Below are positions 22,162-37,100 of a stretch of 64,000 bases of DNA, one piece after another. Origin of the DNA: Agelas oroides (taxonomy: Eukaryota; Porifera; Demospongiae; Agelasida; Agelasidae); the NCBI GenBank assembly GCA_949130485.1, contig OX422184.1, forward strand, positions 25,527,674 through 25,591,673. Reading direction: 5' to 3'. The position numbers were made by a program, and so were the translations under genes. How positions within the stretch are numbered: position 1 is the first letter of the stretch; each line of letters begins with the position of its first letter. The notes beneath the pieces were generated by a model. The model did not search any database, was not told where the DNA came from, and was given only the letters and a program-made list of their open reading frames with translations.

Positions 22162-24835
22162 TGTGAGGTCCCTGAGGAGTCTTGCAGTTCACTCTCAAAT
22201 TCAGGGGGCGACCGAGGACAAAACTTTGACCTTGGTCTCGTTCCCGGACCAAATTGAAAAAATAGTCTGGGTACGAAACTAGTTTGGTTCCAAAATGAAT
22301 GTGCGGAGCTCTGGCCTACTAATGTGATGTGGTGGGTGGATACGAATAATTGTCGAGTTCGAGTTCGAGATGGCGATCACTTAGCGCTGCGTACATGCGA
22401 TGTACGTGCGCCTGCGTTGCACCAGTAATGCACCTATCATTGGTATGCCCCACCTCCCCCCACCAGAGCGAGGTGGGGATAAGGCACACTCTTCGCATTG
22501 AGGGTGTGGCTTGCGAGACTGAGTAGCTAGTGCATATAGTGCAGTGGTGTCGGAGCAGGTGAGACGATAGCTACACAACCTAAGGCCAGATCTCAGTGAG
22601 ACTTACATGCTGGAATCACAGGCTTCCCTATCTGGCGGCTTTAATGGAGGGAGGCATTTTGTGTTCATGGGAAACTGATCCACGTTTATCAAAAAATATT
22701 TTGTCGACTTATACAGAAGCGCAATTGATTGTACAAACAGAAAAGAAAGTCTTCTTCCACTATGAGGAAATACTAGTTATTATTGTCGAACGACTGCGAC
22801 AAGCAAAAAAAAAAAATTAGCAATAGCTCTGCTCTTCCAAACAATCCTAATAAGTTTTGAGGTTTGTTGATCACTACAAGGTCTATTACTTCTGCGGAGT
22901 CCATATAGTTGGGGATCAAGTGGGACTAACATGGCTCAAAAACATGCTCTCTGAGTGCCCTCCTCTAGTCACACAGACACACAACTGCCATAATCTGTTG
23001 AACTGAAAGAGGTCAATTGCTGCCAAGAGGTCATTGGTTTTCTTGTGCAGCCAAACACAAATCATAACTCAGCAGTGCATTATGTGCTAACACCAGACCA
23101 CACAAACACACTGGTCTAGAAAAGGGGTGGAAGAGCATTGTGTTTCATGAATTATGAATACATAATTATAGGCTAGCTACTGGGCACTACTATAGCTACA
23201 ATGTCAAGTATTGTGTACACTACATTACATGGTGTGGATTTCAAATACTCCAAGATTAGTGTGTCATGCAAGTTCAGCACTTCAGGATTTAGTCTTTGAA
23301 TCAGGTTTTGCTGTTCATCACTGACTGGAACTTGGCCTTGAGAGGGAGATCATGTGATCCACTTGTAAAATGTGGTGGGCTACGGTATAGCTACATATCC
23401 CTTGTTACATGCAGGCATGAGGCTAAGACACAACCTTAAGTGGTACGTGAGTAGTGTAACTGAGTTTAACCTCACAATATGTACACAACAAACTGAATGA
23501 GAAAACACTCACATTTTGGACTTTTTTAAGGAGGTTGACACAAAATGGAAGAAAACTGGGTGGGCAGTTAGTTGTCATGGCAACTGAATATTCATATTTG
23601 ATGAATTTCAACAACAGAAAACATAATATTATGCATGAAGTACTTTACTGTTGTCTTCCGTGAGCAATAGTACAATTCTTTGTGGGGAGTTGCTGTTTTA
23701 TATATTTCCGTAATAAGATGGTGAGTATGTCCTGTTCAGGTTTAAGCTATGAATGACTGATAACACCTAGCATGTGTCACATACCCATCCTTCATACAGC
23801 GTTTATGAACCAAAACCATGATAGTCATTACTGAAAAACTATTCATGACGAGGGAGTGAGTATACATAACACCTACACATAGCCCATAAAGGGAGTGAGT
23901 GAGCTATATTGATATGTACACACAGCACACACACACACACACACAATGGATACAGTACAATGTGCATGGAGGGCTGTTTGAACCTCCTCATCCTTGCAAA
24001 AACTGCTGCAACACTGGCAAGGTTGCTTGTAGTCTGTTCTGACTCGGAAATGGCTGCACCCCTCACTATTACCTGATACATGCACTGTGTTGCATCATGC
24101 ATACATACAAATATTCACAGTTATGGATCTCACTTGTAATCACATGTTGCCATTCAAGATTATCTATATATTGGAGAGGATAGTTCAGGATGCTGAACCA
24201 AACATTTGCACAATAATTAGCTGACTAAGAATGAGCATTCAAGGGTTTGGTATCATCATTGACCTCAGCATTTGTGCTGAGGAGGAATACCATTACATTG
24301 CTATGGCAACAGGGAGTTACAAACAACAAACACGATAGATAAACAGTCACAGTTATGAATTTCAAGGTAAAATGATTACATGCTGCCATACTGTATGGGC
24401 TACCATGACAACCAGGATGTCAACTTACCATCAATCACAAGGCTTTGAATCTGGGAGTATAAATTTCATGGATGCACAGATGGTTCATGATGAAGTTTGA
24501 GTTGATGATCTCAGTAACACACTCTTGGCAACAATGTGTTTAGTATTATATTATGTTGCTAATCATTGCTCGAATTATTCACTTGTTGTTTCGTATTCTT
24601 TAAAGCATAATAAATGAACTGTGTGAAGTAAACATTCTGAAAACAGTGTTAAACCAAAGCAACTTGCATGGGTAATTATTCTGTATGATATCAGAGAGAC
24701 TCAGTCAAATGCATAATTATATGAAGTGAATGAGGTAACTAAACCATCCTTCATGCAATGCATGTTGTCACTAAGATATTACACTGGTATACCAAACAAG
24801 TGGCTGGCCATGACATTTTCAGTGCTAAAGTTCTA
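22162..24835. other. Intergenic: K2 3' end to K1 5' end
   Basis: 2.7 kb between the K2 stop codon and the K1 start codon, both genes on the minus strand. It should include the K1 promoter and 5' UTR. Contains a GGTCTCGTTCCCGG hairpin (22231-22281), a GTCTCGCAAGCCACACCC half hairpin (22482-22520) and a CA microsatellite (23926-23945). No gene seen. Confidence 0.55.
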
Positions 24836-25143
24836 CTACAGTTGACCTTCAATAGTGCTTGCAAGTTTTGATGCATCAACTAGGGGAGTTCTCAGAGCTT
24901 TGAGGAGAGTCTCCCATGTATACTCTTTAGTGCCCTTGTTCTGCCATGTGTAGAACACAGCAAGGTAGCAGGGAGTGGACTTGTGAGTCGGGACATCAGC
25001 TTCAATGCGAGTGATGTCAGCAGAATCTAGCCCCAGTCCAATCCCCACCTCCTTCCATTTCTCAGGAATCTTTGCAGCAACAAGATTCATAAGGTCCCCT
25101 AGTTCTGGAGTGGAGTGAAGCTTTCCCGGGTGCTGTGGTTGAG
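24836..25143 (-). CDS. K2 exon 10: C-terminal death domain and stop
   Basis: Begins at acceptor CCCATAG|CT and ends at TAG. Residues 933-1034 hold a death domain: LGDLMNLVAAKIPEKWKEVG, LGLDSADITRIEADV, CYLAVFYTWQNKG, TWETLLKALRTP and SKLASTIEGQL. No coding follows the stop. A polyadenylation signal was not identified with confidence. Confidence 0.8.
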
Positions 25144-28100
25144 CTATGGGAGTGAATAAATGTTATGTAATATCATTCTGTCCACAAAGAAAGGATTGTA
25201 CATGGGCAATCCTATCTGGGGTATAAACATAAGGCCTCAACCAGTGGCACACACGCTTGCACATATATATCACACACTATACCTTGTCATTGTATCTAAC
25301 ATACATCAGGTATAGCTTTGCAGAGCGTACACTAGTGGGACTGGCCATGTTTTCAATCCACATATAAATCTACCTTGTTCTGCTGGATCCAAAATGAGGT
25401 TGATGAAGTTGTATGGTGGTTTTGCTCCTGTGAGAACCACTTTATGCCTCAGTTGAACCGGTTTCTGATCTTTCCTTTCCCACTGTACAACCAGCTGACA
25501 CTCTGGTATCCACTGACCTTCTTTAAACTGGTCTACATCCTCTCTGGTGATCTGGTGAAATCCAATTCATGTTGATAATATTTTAGCGGGTTAGAGTAAT
25601 GAAGCCTTGCATGAGTACTTAATGGACTACAAATTACACACACAGGAAACCACAAGATTGTGATAATGAGATTCTTAACTCATTTGTAGCAGCTTTTGCG
25701 CATACTTCGGGCGAGATTCCAAATATCTCAGGAATGCTATCCCGATCAGAACCGGACAGGCAGCAAACGATTCTGCATGCACTAGCTTTGCGGTGACATT
25801 TTATATAAGGTAGAGGTCAAAAATTGTGCATGCTATAACAGATACGCTTGGCGTGGTGCAGGAACAGATTTTTAGCGCTATTGTTTAAAGTCTTTATAGC
25901 AAACACTCTAGCATATGTCACTGCAAATAGAATAGAAACAATTTTTAGCTTATTTTCTGACCATCACCAAGTCAGATATTTGGAATATAGAATCCTTATA
26001 CAAGCCAAGTTCTAACAATTGATTCTGCTTACTGTTGCTTCTTGATGAATTACAGACTAGATATTCAAACAGAGCAGTCTTAGAGCTTCAAAACAATCGC
26101 AATATTGCCACAAAAGAATAGGTTGGGTGTGTAAAAAAAATGCACATCTTATAACTAGTTGTTTAGCCCAGAAGGTATTTGGTAATCATGCCCCAACTTC
26201 CTTTTATTTTCCCCCTTAAATACACTTCACTAATCAGGACAAAATAGCTTGGTCCCAAGGGTGTCCACATTAGAGAGGTGATGCCTGCTACTACTGTGGT
26301 ATGCAGTAGTGGTAAAAACTATACATAATGTACACTAATCCATGCAGTAGTGGTATATACACTAATCCATGCTCTATTACTGTCCTCATGCATGCGTAAT
26401 ATGCCTAGCTTACAGTGGGGGCACTGAGTGGTGTTATTCTCCAGCCTTCTGTTGTCACCAGTCCATCTGGTGGAATGCTCAGAGTTATTTCACTGTGCTC
26501 AAACCTAACACGCAATGTGGCTTCCTGAGCAAAATGGCCATAGTGCTCTCTCACCACCTGCAATAAAAGGACAATGAGTATGAGTATATAGCAAGTTAGT
26601 ATGAGTATACAGCAAGTCCTCTTGCATTCTCTATTCTGCTATTCAATATTTCACCAAATCACTTATCACTGTCATAGGTGATACAGTTCTTGATTGTGCT
26701 ATGTTTTGTCAGTTCCACTGAAGAAAATCTATGGATCGAAATGTCTTGGCTTTGCTATTAAAATTTGTTGTCCTATGCTACAAATCAGCTCAACAATACC
26801 TACTATTACAAATGTACCGTATTCTCTGCATCAAGATCTTGTATGATGACAAAGTAGAATCTCCAGTGCATCTTCCTAATAGTATGGTACAGATGTGCAC
26901 AGTAGGACCGTGGGGTCTCCTCGCTTCCAGTCACACCAACCCCAGAGAAGTGGGTCAGCTGGATGGTACCATAGGTGCTGTTTGTAGTGAAGACTCCTTC
27001 ATCCACTTGTTTGAATCTGTATGGAAGGTCTTTCTGAGAGCACTTGGTGAAGACAAAGCTAAGGTTAGACAATGCTGCTTCATCCTCTGTGAGTGCACAG
27101 TGTTGGATTTCCAAGGTCACAGGCTTTGTGAACTTGCAGGATGCTGAGATCCAAAAGACAGGACTGAGCAAGACTGAACCTTCAGGAAGCTGAAACTGTC
27201 CAGAGAAACTCACTCTGATGTTAATCCCACACACTGTTGTGCCAGGTGGAAGACTGTCTTTGGAGACGTGAAGTCTCAGTCCATACCCAGTCCACTGAAA
27301 TGAGCCTCCTTCTGTTGAAACTGTGAACTCTGCTTCCCCAGCCACCTCGACTCCATGAACAGAGCCTGGAACGACATGAGTAAAAGACTCATTTTACATC
27401 CCGCCTTTCTCTGTTGATTTATGGTACACTGTTTGCCCACAATATTACTTTGATGCAGAAAGAGTGAACCTAATTCCCAGGATGGCCAAGACAGCCGTCA
27501 GATGACAGACTTCTATACTGAGCACTAGTCCATGATTACTACCATTTGTGTGGAGGAGACCAATGGCATAGCTAAGTCTGAGCCCACAATTCTGCTCAAA
27601 CTACAGGCTTGGTAGTCTCAACACTTGTGTCTGTGGTACTGTAATGAAAGCCTCTTCTTCTATCAATGTTGGTGAAGAATCCCTTTAGATGTTGCTAATG
27701 AGTGGTAAGGTTGGTGTAGCTAGTGAAGGGAGTGCACATTTAATTAGCCTACTGTAGCTTACACGATACTAATTAACTTGAGACCAGAAGAAGAGAACAT
27801 GTTAGGCTATGTTTTTGCTTTGAGAAAGTAACAACTAAATGCACACTAACAGGTGTGTGTCTGAAATACAAATACTGAGTGTTAGGTTACCTTTCTGTGT
27901 CACCATTGGAAATTTGCCTAACTTTCGTTGGTTTTCTTCCTGCAGCTCCTGGATTGTTTTCTGCAACCGTGCAGTTACCTGCTCACTAGCTGCCAACTGC
28001 TCTTGAAGTTGCCTCTCCCTGGCCTCAATAATTTGATCTTTATCCCGAGTAACTCCTTCATATTGTTGTTGTCTTGCAGCTAGTACTGCATCCTTCTCTT

Positions 28101-31100
28101 GAACTTGAACTTGTAGTTGCTGCTGGAGAACTCGAATTTGTTCATTCTCTTGCTGCAGTTCCTTGATTTGTCTCCCCCTGTGCACTGCCCTACTTCCCTC
28201 TTGAGCTTGCTGCACACTGTCACCATACTGGGGAGCTTCTTTCAGTTCAGCTAGGTGATGGCAGAGATCCTGAGCTGAGGGCCTGTCTTCCTCATTGTAA
28301 CTCAGACAAGAAGTAGCGATAGGGAGGAGAGGGTGGGTAGGATCGATCAGGTCAATGTGTGAATTGCGACGCTCAGTCTCAGGAACCACTTCTTGGAGCC
28401 GCCGTTTTGGGTCACGTGGGTCTTGGACCTTCTTCATGCGAGGGCTGGGGTCAGGAAACTGCCGAGTGATGATTTGTATGTCCAGTACACCAAATGAGAA
28501 AATATCCAACTTCTTGGTGTAAACTGGTAGCTCATCTAATGCCTCAGGGGACATGTATGCTTGTGTCCCTGGACACATGGTCTGGGTCATGGTACTACGA
28601 TTTGCATCAAAAAGCTTTGCCATTCCAAAATCTGTGACCTTGGCCCTGTTTCCTGCACCAATCAGGAGAACATTGTTGCTAGAGAGGTCGCGATGTATGA
28701 TGTCATTTGAGTGGAGGTAGGCAAGAGCCAGAGCTATGTCGTGGCAAATATTCACTTGAGTGTGATAGGGGAGTGGCTCTTCAGATTGTTCCAAGGATCG
28801 GGTCAAACTGTCATCCATTAACTCCATTAGGAGCACTGGCAGCCGAGTTTCTGGGTCTTGGTATGAGCCTAAGTATTGCACAATGTTAGGGTGCCTTATT
28901 GCACTCAGCACACTGCACTCTTGCTGGAATCGTATCATGATGGTCATTGCTCCAGGGTCATTGGACTGAAAGAGAGTGGGATGGAGGATTTTCCCAGCAC
29001 AGGGCAGGTCATCACACATAGCCTTGTAGACAGCACCGTAGGAGCCAGTTCCGAGAGGTTCAGTTTTTATGAGTTGGACTCTTCGGTATCCAAACTGTCC
29101 CTGGATTAATTGTGGCACTGCAAATTATGACAACAAAATTAAATGAACATCTGCATATGTAGAACATGGAGAGATAACTATTCCTCCCCTATATTGGTAA
29201 GCTAATAGGCTTACGTAACACTCAAGACATTACGATGGCAGGGAACCTCTGCACACACACAGAGAGAATCCTGTAACCCAAGGGTTCTCACTAGGCTGGT
29301 TAATTGCAGCACCATTTGGATGTGGTGAATTTAGGTAACAGCACCATTTGGATCACTCCTAAACCCTGCCCATAGCAGTTACTATCCTGGCTTCCGACTT
29401 AACATTTCAATAGCGATGTGTAGAGAGGGTGTTTCATAACTGCCTATTGTACTATGCACAGTTTGGAAGTAGATTTCTAGCGAGAACCCTTAATCTGCCA
29501 TATGTATTTGCTATGTCCATCCAGACACTCCCAAAATTGAGATTTCTTACTCTAGATTGGATTATACTTCCTATTATGCAAGCCAGTTGATCTAATGACA
29601 GTTGTCACTACCGCTTTATTTTGAAAGGGGTGGTCAGGTCATTCCAATAGATGCTACTGTAATTAGCGGGTGCAACTAGCATCAATAAATTTAACAGTCA
29701 TTGTGGCTGCTTGAACACCAAATTGCACTGCAAAAACGATACCTTAATACCTTGCTGTTCAATGGGGACGTCAGCTATACACCACGAACTGTACAGAAAC
29801 TAAGGTGAAGGCCTTCGAGGCCAAAACGTTCTGTCCATAACAGTTCTGATGCTATGTCGACTAATAAGTATATAAACAACAATACAATGTAATTGATCTA
29901 GCCTTGTTCCCAGGCCCGCCCAGCTTTCCATCGCTTGCAGTACGGAAAAGTGGGTTCACGCGCGGGGAAAACCGGAGAACAAGGCTATAATTGATCTGCA
30001 CCAGTGATAAAAGGTGCAGATATAAAAAATTACAGGTTATTCCACATTTGCAAATCACCGAGGAGCAATCAAAGCTGTTCTGTTCTTTTAGAGCTGTTCT
30101 GCACATTACATTTCAGGAGTAAAAACATTACAAACAACTTGTTTAATCTACGATGATGACAAGGAACAAGTTGAGAGATGTCACCGCAACAATGTCCCCA
30201 CTGTAGCCTCATTTCCAGGCCGAGCTCACCTTTTATCACTTGCAATGCTTAGGTTTATTTGCATTGACAAACGGGCAGGAGAATGAAGCTAGCATCACTG
30301 CATGATTGGAAACTTTTAGCTGTGAGGATGTAATGACCACCCCTTGACAATGTTCTCCTTTAGCTGTAGAATACCTTGTTCTGCGTGTTGCACCATTACT
30401 AGCGTAAGCCACCTGTTCTGTCACAATCAATAATTGTCTGACCACTAACCACAAGTACCAATCAGTGAATTCCGGAGGATGAAGTTAAGGTGCAGTTGTA
30501 CTTTAGTCTTGTGACCAATGTGTGACCTGACTTTCTAACCACACATGATCAAATGGTAAGTTTTTGATATAGATAGCTACCATGTTACCTGCTCCTAGAT
30601 GTGGGAGGTGAGGAGAAGAGGAGGTCTCTGCCTGAGCTACAGCAGGTTGCAGGGTAGGAGGAGGGGAGGGAGTGTCGGAGATGGAGGGTGGATCTGTTGG
30701 GAGACAACAACATTGATTCCAGTTAACCTTGCTTTTGTCCATAATAGTTCTAATGCTAGGTCCAATGCTCCCATTAACTATATAGATGACAATACAATGT
30801 TTTGTCACATAGTAAAGCAGGGAATTGCGAAATGACAGTACATCATTTATAAGTAAGCATTACTGATTCCAAACTCTCAGTATTACAGTATAAAGTTTAT
30901 GTACAGCATATAGATGAGGTTTAATGTAGTTAAACCAAGTTAACTGGGAGAGAGGCGGGTGCTGTGAGGTCGGGCCGAGGCGGTGCGCAGGGCCGGCCAG
31001 TGAATAATTTGATTGGAGCTTTGCAGTCTTGCTCTTGCAGCCCGCGGATGGTTACCTAGGTACATTTCGCGTCGTGCGTACCTCAGCTGCTTTGCAGTAA

Positions 31101-34100
31101 GCTGACAGCTTTCAGCGTGCCAAGTTTGCGGTCTCCTTTCAGTTGCTCCCACCCACCCGCCGCTGACTCTTTGTCCACCAGGTTGTGTAGATAACCCTGG
31201 TGTGACCATGTGCCGAGTTGGGACGGGATTGGGGTAAAAGAACCCCAATTTGGGCCCTCCAAGCGAAGTAGAAGTGGTAAAGGGGGCGTGGCCCCAATAG
31301 AGGTGTGGCATAATGCGGGCCTAGCACATGGTCAATGTGGACGTGTTCGGCGCACGCCGTGCTATGCCTGTTGGGCCACGCCCACACAAGCAAAACTCGG
31401 CACGACTTCCAAAACAAACCCAGTGGTTGATTCCCGATCGAACCAGTTAATTTTTGCAAACGCCATATCTTGGATGTTCGTATATATATATATATGTATG
31501 AACTTCTTCCACAATACCGCAACATGATTGGGCAACACTACACTGTGCAGTGGCGGATTTAGGGGGGATAAGGGGGTGCATTTACCCCCCTCTTGCGGCT
31601 AGTAGTGTATTTTTGCATACATAAGTTCGCGTATACTTAGTAAGTCTGCATAAACGTAACTACGTACACTACGGCCCACACGTCAATCTCGTTTTAGTTT
31701 TATTCATACAGTGCTCCCTCTGCATGGATGGCGAGATGCTATCAGTATGAGAGCACTTTCTGGTAGCTAAAATTTTCTTTTTTTTTCCCGCTCTTCACGC
31801 CTGCTTAGTAGCCTCTGCGGAGCGGATGACTAGATTTGGCAGTAAGTCGTCCAACTAGCTATTTCACCTCAAAACGGCGCCAGAAACGATCTCAGAAGGT
31901 CTGAAATTGAAAAACCCCCCTAGCGAGCACGCTTCACACGCTTTATTATACGCTTCGCCAAGCATAGCGATCAAGTGCACACTGGAACCCCCCTTTTCAA
32001 AATCCTAGATCCGCCACTGCTGTGCAGTGGGACAAGGCTTGTATACCCAAGCAAGACCCTCTCAATTTCTTACAAACGATGGCAGGCTTGCAAAATAAGC
32101 CGCCATCTTTTCTGACATTGTAATCACTCAAATTTTATTCCATGAGTCATTATCATATGACAATTATGATGTGGAGTCTTTTTTTTTGTTAAACAAACAA
32201 ACAAACAAACAAAGAAACAAAAAACAAGATCACGCATTATACTTGCCTCTAGTAGACTCAAGTAGTATTTACTATTTTATAATGCAGGTGGTAACGACTA
32301 CAAAGGGAACCACAAAAACCAACTAAAATTTTGTCGGTTATTGCTTTACCAGATTTGTCTTCATCTTGAGTAGTCACAGGAACTTGACTGATCTGTGGGA
32401 CACCTGTACAAAGAAAGGCATAGAGTGGCATACACCCTCACCTTATGCAGCTCACTGACACCTAATACAATTTCACAAACCTTCATGATTTGCCCTCAGA
32501 GTCTCCACTACTTTGGCATGTCCTCCCATATCCTCTACAGCTTGGGCAAGTTTGTTCCATGTGGCTTTTGGATCATGGCGAAGCCAAAAGGCTATGACTT
32601 CGATTTTGCATCGCTCGGGGTCTCCAGCATAATTAATCTCAAGTTGCTTCAGATCAGAAGTTCCAATACCAAGCTGAATACCTAGGGAGTACCAACTTCT
32701 CACTTCTTTGGTATCCTTCAGAATTTGTTTGAGAGAGATGGGAATAGCAGGGCTTTCACCTGACCAGAAATAAAGAGTTACTACATGTGAATCACAAACG
32801 TTAAGGGAAAATAATACACAGTGAGGTGTTTAGTCTCATGCTTAGCCAGATACAATCAATGAAACAAAATCTGCGTTTATATTCAGCTGGGCATGTGACT
32901 ATTATGTAAAAACAGTCCAAGTAATAGTTATAGCACAGGTGCCAGGGATTTATGGCAGTAAACAGACCGAGTCCGAGGGCGTAGCCCGAGGACGAGGTTT
33001 GTTTACTACAGCCATAAATCCCTGGCCACCTGTGCTATAATTATTATATATCCCACCTGATTGGTCCTTTGTTGTTATTATTGTAAACACATCTGTACAT
33101 GTGCAAGTGTTTACAGTAACTTTGATATTATTTACTGTCACAGAAAAATGATGTAAAATCTGTACTATAGTCTGACAATGTAGTAGACTGTAAACTAAAA
33201 ATACATGGAGAGGGAATTATGAGCCATAATTTCCCTTGTAGCCTTGAGGGGACAAATTATGACAGTTAAAGTCCACTCTGGCCTATGCATGAAGTATAGT
33301 AGGTGGGATATATTATCACATAAATGGGGTTTCTACAGAATAGCAGCTGCAGAATAGTGGAATACCAGATTCCAAGAATATGCACAGAGTGTTAGGCGCA
33401 TGTTTTGCAAGCTGCCCCCCTTTACTAAACTTCAACTTATGGCAGTTGAAGCACACATCAGCTTGGCTCAGAGAGAGTTAAAATGGTCCCATGAGTACAT
33501 GAGCAGGTGAATGCTGCAGAGATGACATGAAATGCTTGACTATGGATAACTGTTGAACTGAGAGTGTATGGATCATGGCAGTTGAGTTAAAAGTGCACAG
33601 GTGTCCTCAGAAAGAATAACGTTGCTTATTTCTGTCTGTCACACTGGTACTATACATGAATAGTAACAGCTCAGTCAATCCGCAAGCATAATTTATGTGT
33701 GCTACCTTATATGGAAGGAGTTAATTACATAATTATGCAGTGACTTCTTGCGACCACATGGAAATAGTTCTCAGCATACTAAAAGAGTTTATGTTTTTAA
33801 TACTGCAGTTCTATAATGAGCTTTCCAAGCTCCCCCACGTTTTAATAAATCATAATAAATACGACTGTAATGAAATTATGTGTGTATGAATTGAATATTG
33901 TGTGTGTGCTAAGGCTTAAATATAAATGAAGTATGATCACAATTAGATAAAGAATGGGCAAAATGGTGGCAGAGCAAAATGTTATGACAAAGTGACAAAT
34001 CAGATCAAGTGTCACCTGTGTTCATCTGAATCATCCTTGAATCTCTATAGCAGGCCATCCACTTGGATGGAAGCGAACTAACAGTGGGTAAATGGTTTGT

Positions 34101-37100
34101 GCACAAAGCCAAATTTCCCTAGATGTCTAGTGCGTCAAGGTTTGTAAAGCATCAGTGAGACAGGTGTGGTTGTAGCCTCATTCCCAGGCCACTCCCAGAG
34201 TTTATCTTGCAGCTGTCTACCAATTTTTCTCCACAGATAAAATCTGGGAGTGGACTGGGAACGAGGCTACAACCACACCTGATGCTTTACAAACCAAGGC
34301 TGGTGTGGTTGCGCGATCGGTACCAAAAGAGTGTTGTGCAGTAGAAGGGTGCGGGGAGAGATATCACATAGAGAGAGACTGCAGACACTGACTGTAGTCC
34401 GTTGGCAATCTGCAACCCCATCATCAGCAGCTTTACAGGGCACTTTGATTTCCACTACCATGTGCGGCGTGTGCATCACAGCCACAATATGGTGGACATT
34501 ACACACGATGATGTCCAAACCCCATTTACATCACCACAAACTTGAGCAGACACCGATTTTGATGGCATTTGGCGGTTTGGCCCCAAACCAAACGTAAAAA
34601 ATATTGGTGGAATATAAATTTGGCGGTGGCACCTCGCAGCGTATTACGTCATTATAAACACTGCGAGTACAGAAAATCAAAATCAGTGCATTTGGATCTG
34701 CCCTTCCAACAAACATCTTAAGCAACTACCCACCTAGTAGAGTGGAATCAACTTGTGAGAGATCGGTGGTGCCAGGAGGACTTTGTGCAGCTAGAGCAAA
34801 AGAACAACACACAAACACAGTCAGGATTAGTGTAATCAAAGATCAAAGTACAGAAATCAGAAAACCTGCCCTTTCAACATCACAGTACAGAGAAACGATC
34901 ACTCTCACCACACTTATAAACACACATAAACACTACATGCAGTAGTCATTGTCCATAGACTGCCCAGGCATTATCAGGTGAAAATGCAATAGATTGACCC
35001 TCCACCAACCATCTTTGTCTTTACTGACTGCTACAGATAGTGCTTACTCTCACGCATGTCCTCCACCGGGCAGTATTTGGTCTCCAGAGCACCGGCCAAC
35101 TGACTTGCTCCCACACTTCGACACCTGAGAGCATCTGTAAGCATCTTCCAGCTGGTATTGTCACTGGTTATCAACCAAGTCTTGAGCATAACCAGGAGCT
35201 GGTCTTTGGGGTGAACGAACTGTGCTCTGATACCCTCTAGTGTCCCAATCTTCACTTTGAGCTGGAGGCCAAGGTGGTACCATTGTGCAGACACATCCAG
35301 AACGTCCTCCATCACTTGACCAAGGTCATCCAAGGTTAGCCTGTTTCCTGGGAGATCAAGAGTGGAATAATATGTACACTGCTGAAATAACCTAAATTCA
35401 GCACAAAAGTGCAAAACCCTCGGCACATTGGGAATTGAGTATGTAATTTGGTGACTACTGGTAAAGAGCGTCAAACTATACAACAATGCCGTGTAAAGGG
35501 CAACACGAAGACGTTTTGCCTTTCATTACAATGTTACGTCATTCTTTGCCAATTTACTATAGCAGTGAAAATGCTTCATGTCGCCCTAGAGCTTATTAAT
35601 GTGCATCTCCAACAGCAAGATTAAGATGGGATGCAAGGTGCCCGGCGGAGGTTAACTCTTCCAGTCAGGACCATGGTCACTCCTAGTGTCAGGGTTAGGG
35701 GCAATTTTGCTTGCATAGGGTTAAATTGGGCTTCAGTAGCTATTAATATATTCCTAAACGCCTCAGTTCCACTCAATGGTGTCCACCAACATGACTCAAA
35801 ATGCTGCTAATTGTTCAGAGCCATAGGCTATAATGTTTTCCATTACTATTGAAATGGACAACTTTGACTATGGGGTGCTGTTTGTACCAAAACTATGCAA
35901 AACGTTATATATAAATGGGACGGTGTGTGCTTATCACGTGATACGGTGAGTTGCTGCGTCTTTAGCCACGTGTCAAGACCCTTTCGCACGAGCAAGAACG
36001 TGCATGAAGAGACTAATGTGTGTTGAACAGGGGCCTGAACGTGCAAGCCATTTCAACAGATTTGGTGAGCGCACTGTTGCTGCAAGCCCAACAGGCAACC
36101 CAACAGCTCCTGCTACAGGGCAGTTGAGCCACAGTTCAACCAACAGAAGTGACAGGTCAACACTCTAAAGGTTCAGGTAGTAGTAACAGTTAAAAATATA
36201 ACACATAGTATATAGAACAACTACCTGCTTATTTACCATGTGGTTTGTAGGATGTAGCTACTTGCCTTAGGCAATCGAGATACTCACAGCAATTTTTCTA
36301 CAGTTTGTTGGGTGGGTATACCCCCTATTCATTACATAGCCATTTGTTTACCCTGGGAGTACAGTGGCGTAGGAACCATGGGTGCGCCGGGTGCTGGTGC
36401 ACCCGTATAGCTATCTCTCTACTTACACATCTCTGCTTTCCTGCCACGTAAGAATTGATTAGCACTCAGTGACTATCAGTCAGGCATATCGACATCGGTG
36501 AGCGAGAGCGAGTCTACTGCAAGTGGTGTATATCTACACAACAACGCACTTGTATATTACAAACAGTCACATGGCTATGTTGAAATATCACATGGTATTG
36601 GCCAAAACGTACCCTGCGCAGTGGGTGACTTTACATAACATCTAGGCCTATTTTTTAAGGGAGATATGGTTTGTTGCATTATCCAATATTCATGGCTTGT
36701 ACGGGTCCAGCTGTAAGTAACGAATCCTTGGTGCACTCCTATAGATAAACATCTTCCTATGCCACTGGAGTAAGATTTCACCATAAGCTCTAGAATGTTT
36801 AGACAGTTTTGTTAAATTTACTGAACTTTGTGTGAATACAAGCATATCCTCAAGTGTCAATACCTTTAGGGGTGAACACAAAAATCATTCACATTGCCTA
36901 TAAATGGAATAGCCCATTATAGCTGCTTCACTTTCAACAGTGACGATGAATACACAATATCAAGTGTGTATCACTTTCGCTAATGTGCTTTGCCAGACCA
37001 AATTTTTTATGCACCCTATCCCTGTTGCCTCATCAAAAATCAGGGTACAGAGACTTACTAATTACAAGGTGTACGGGCATTTTGTTACTCCAATCAGATT

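Larger units (their letters stand above)
29118..32349. other. K2 intron before the kinase exon
   Basis: Aligns piecewise with 599-13200 of K1. It lacks the K1 retrotransposon, TTAA element, fold-back and helicase insertions, and carries its own insertions at 29899-29987 and 31548-32019. The 31.0-31.5 kb open frames have no recognised domain. Confidence 0.6.

Noticed and set aside
35348-35486. Upstream extension of the K2 first death-domain frame to a far ATG
   Set aside because: A good acceptor lies at 35348-35349, the paralogue differs by indels just upstream, and phase fits only the acceptor.
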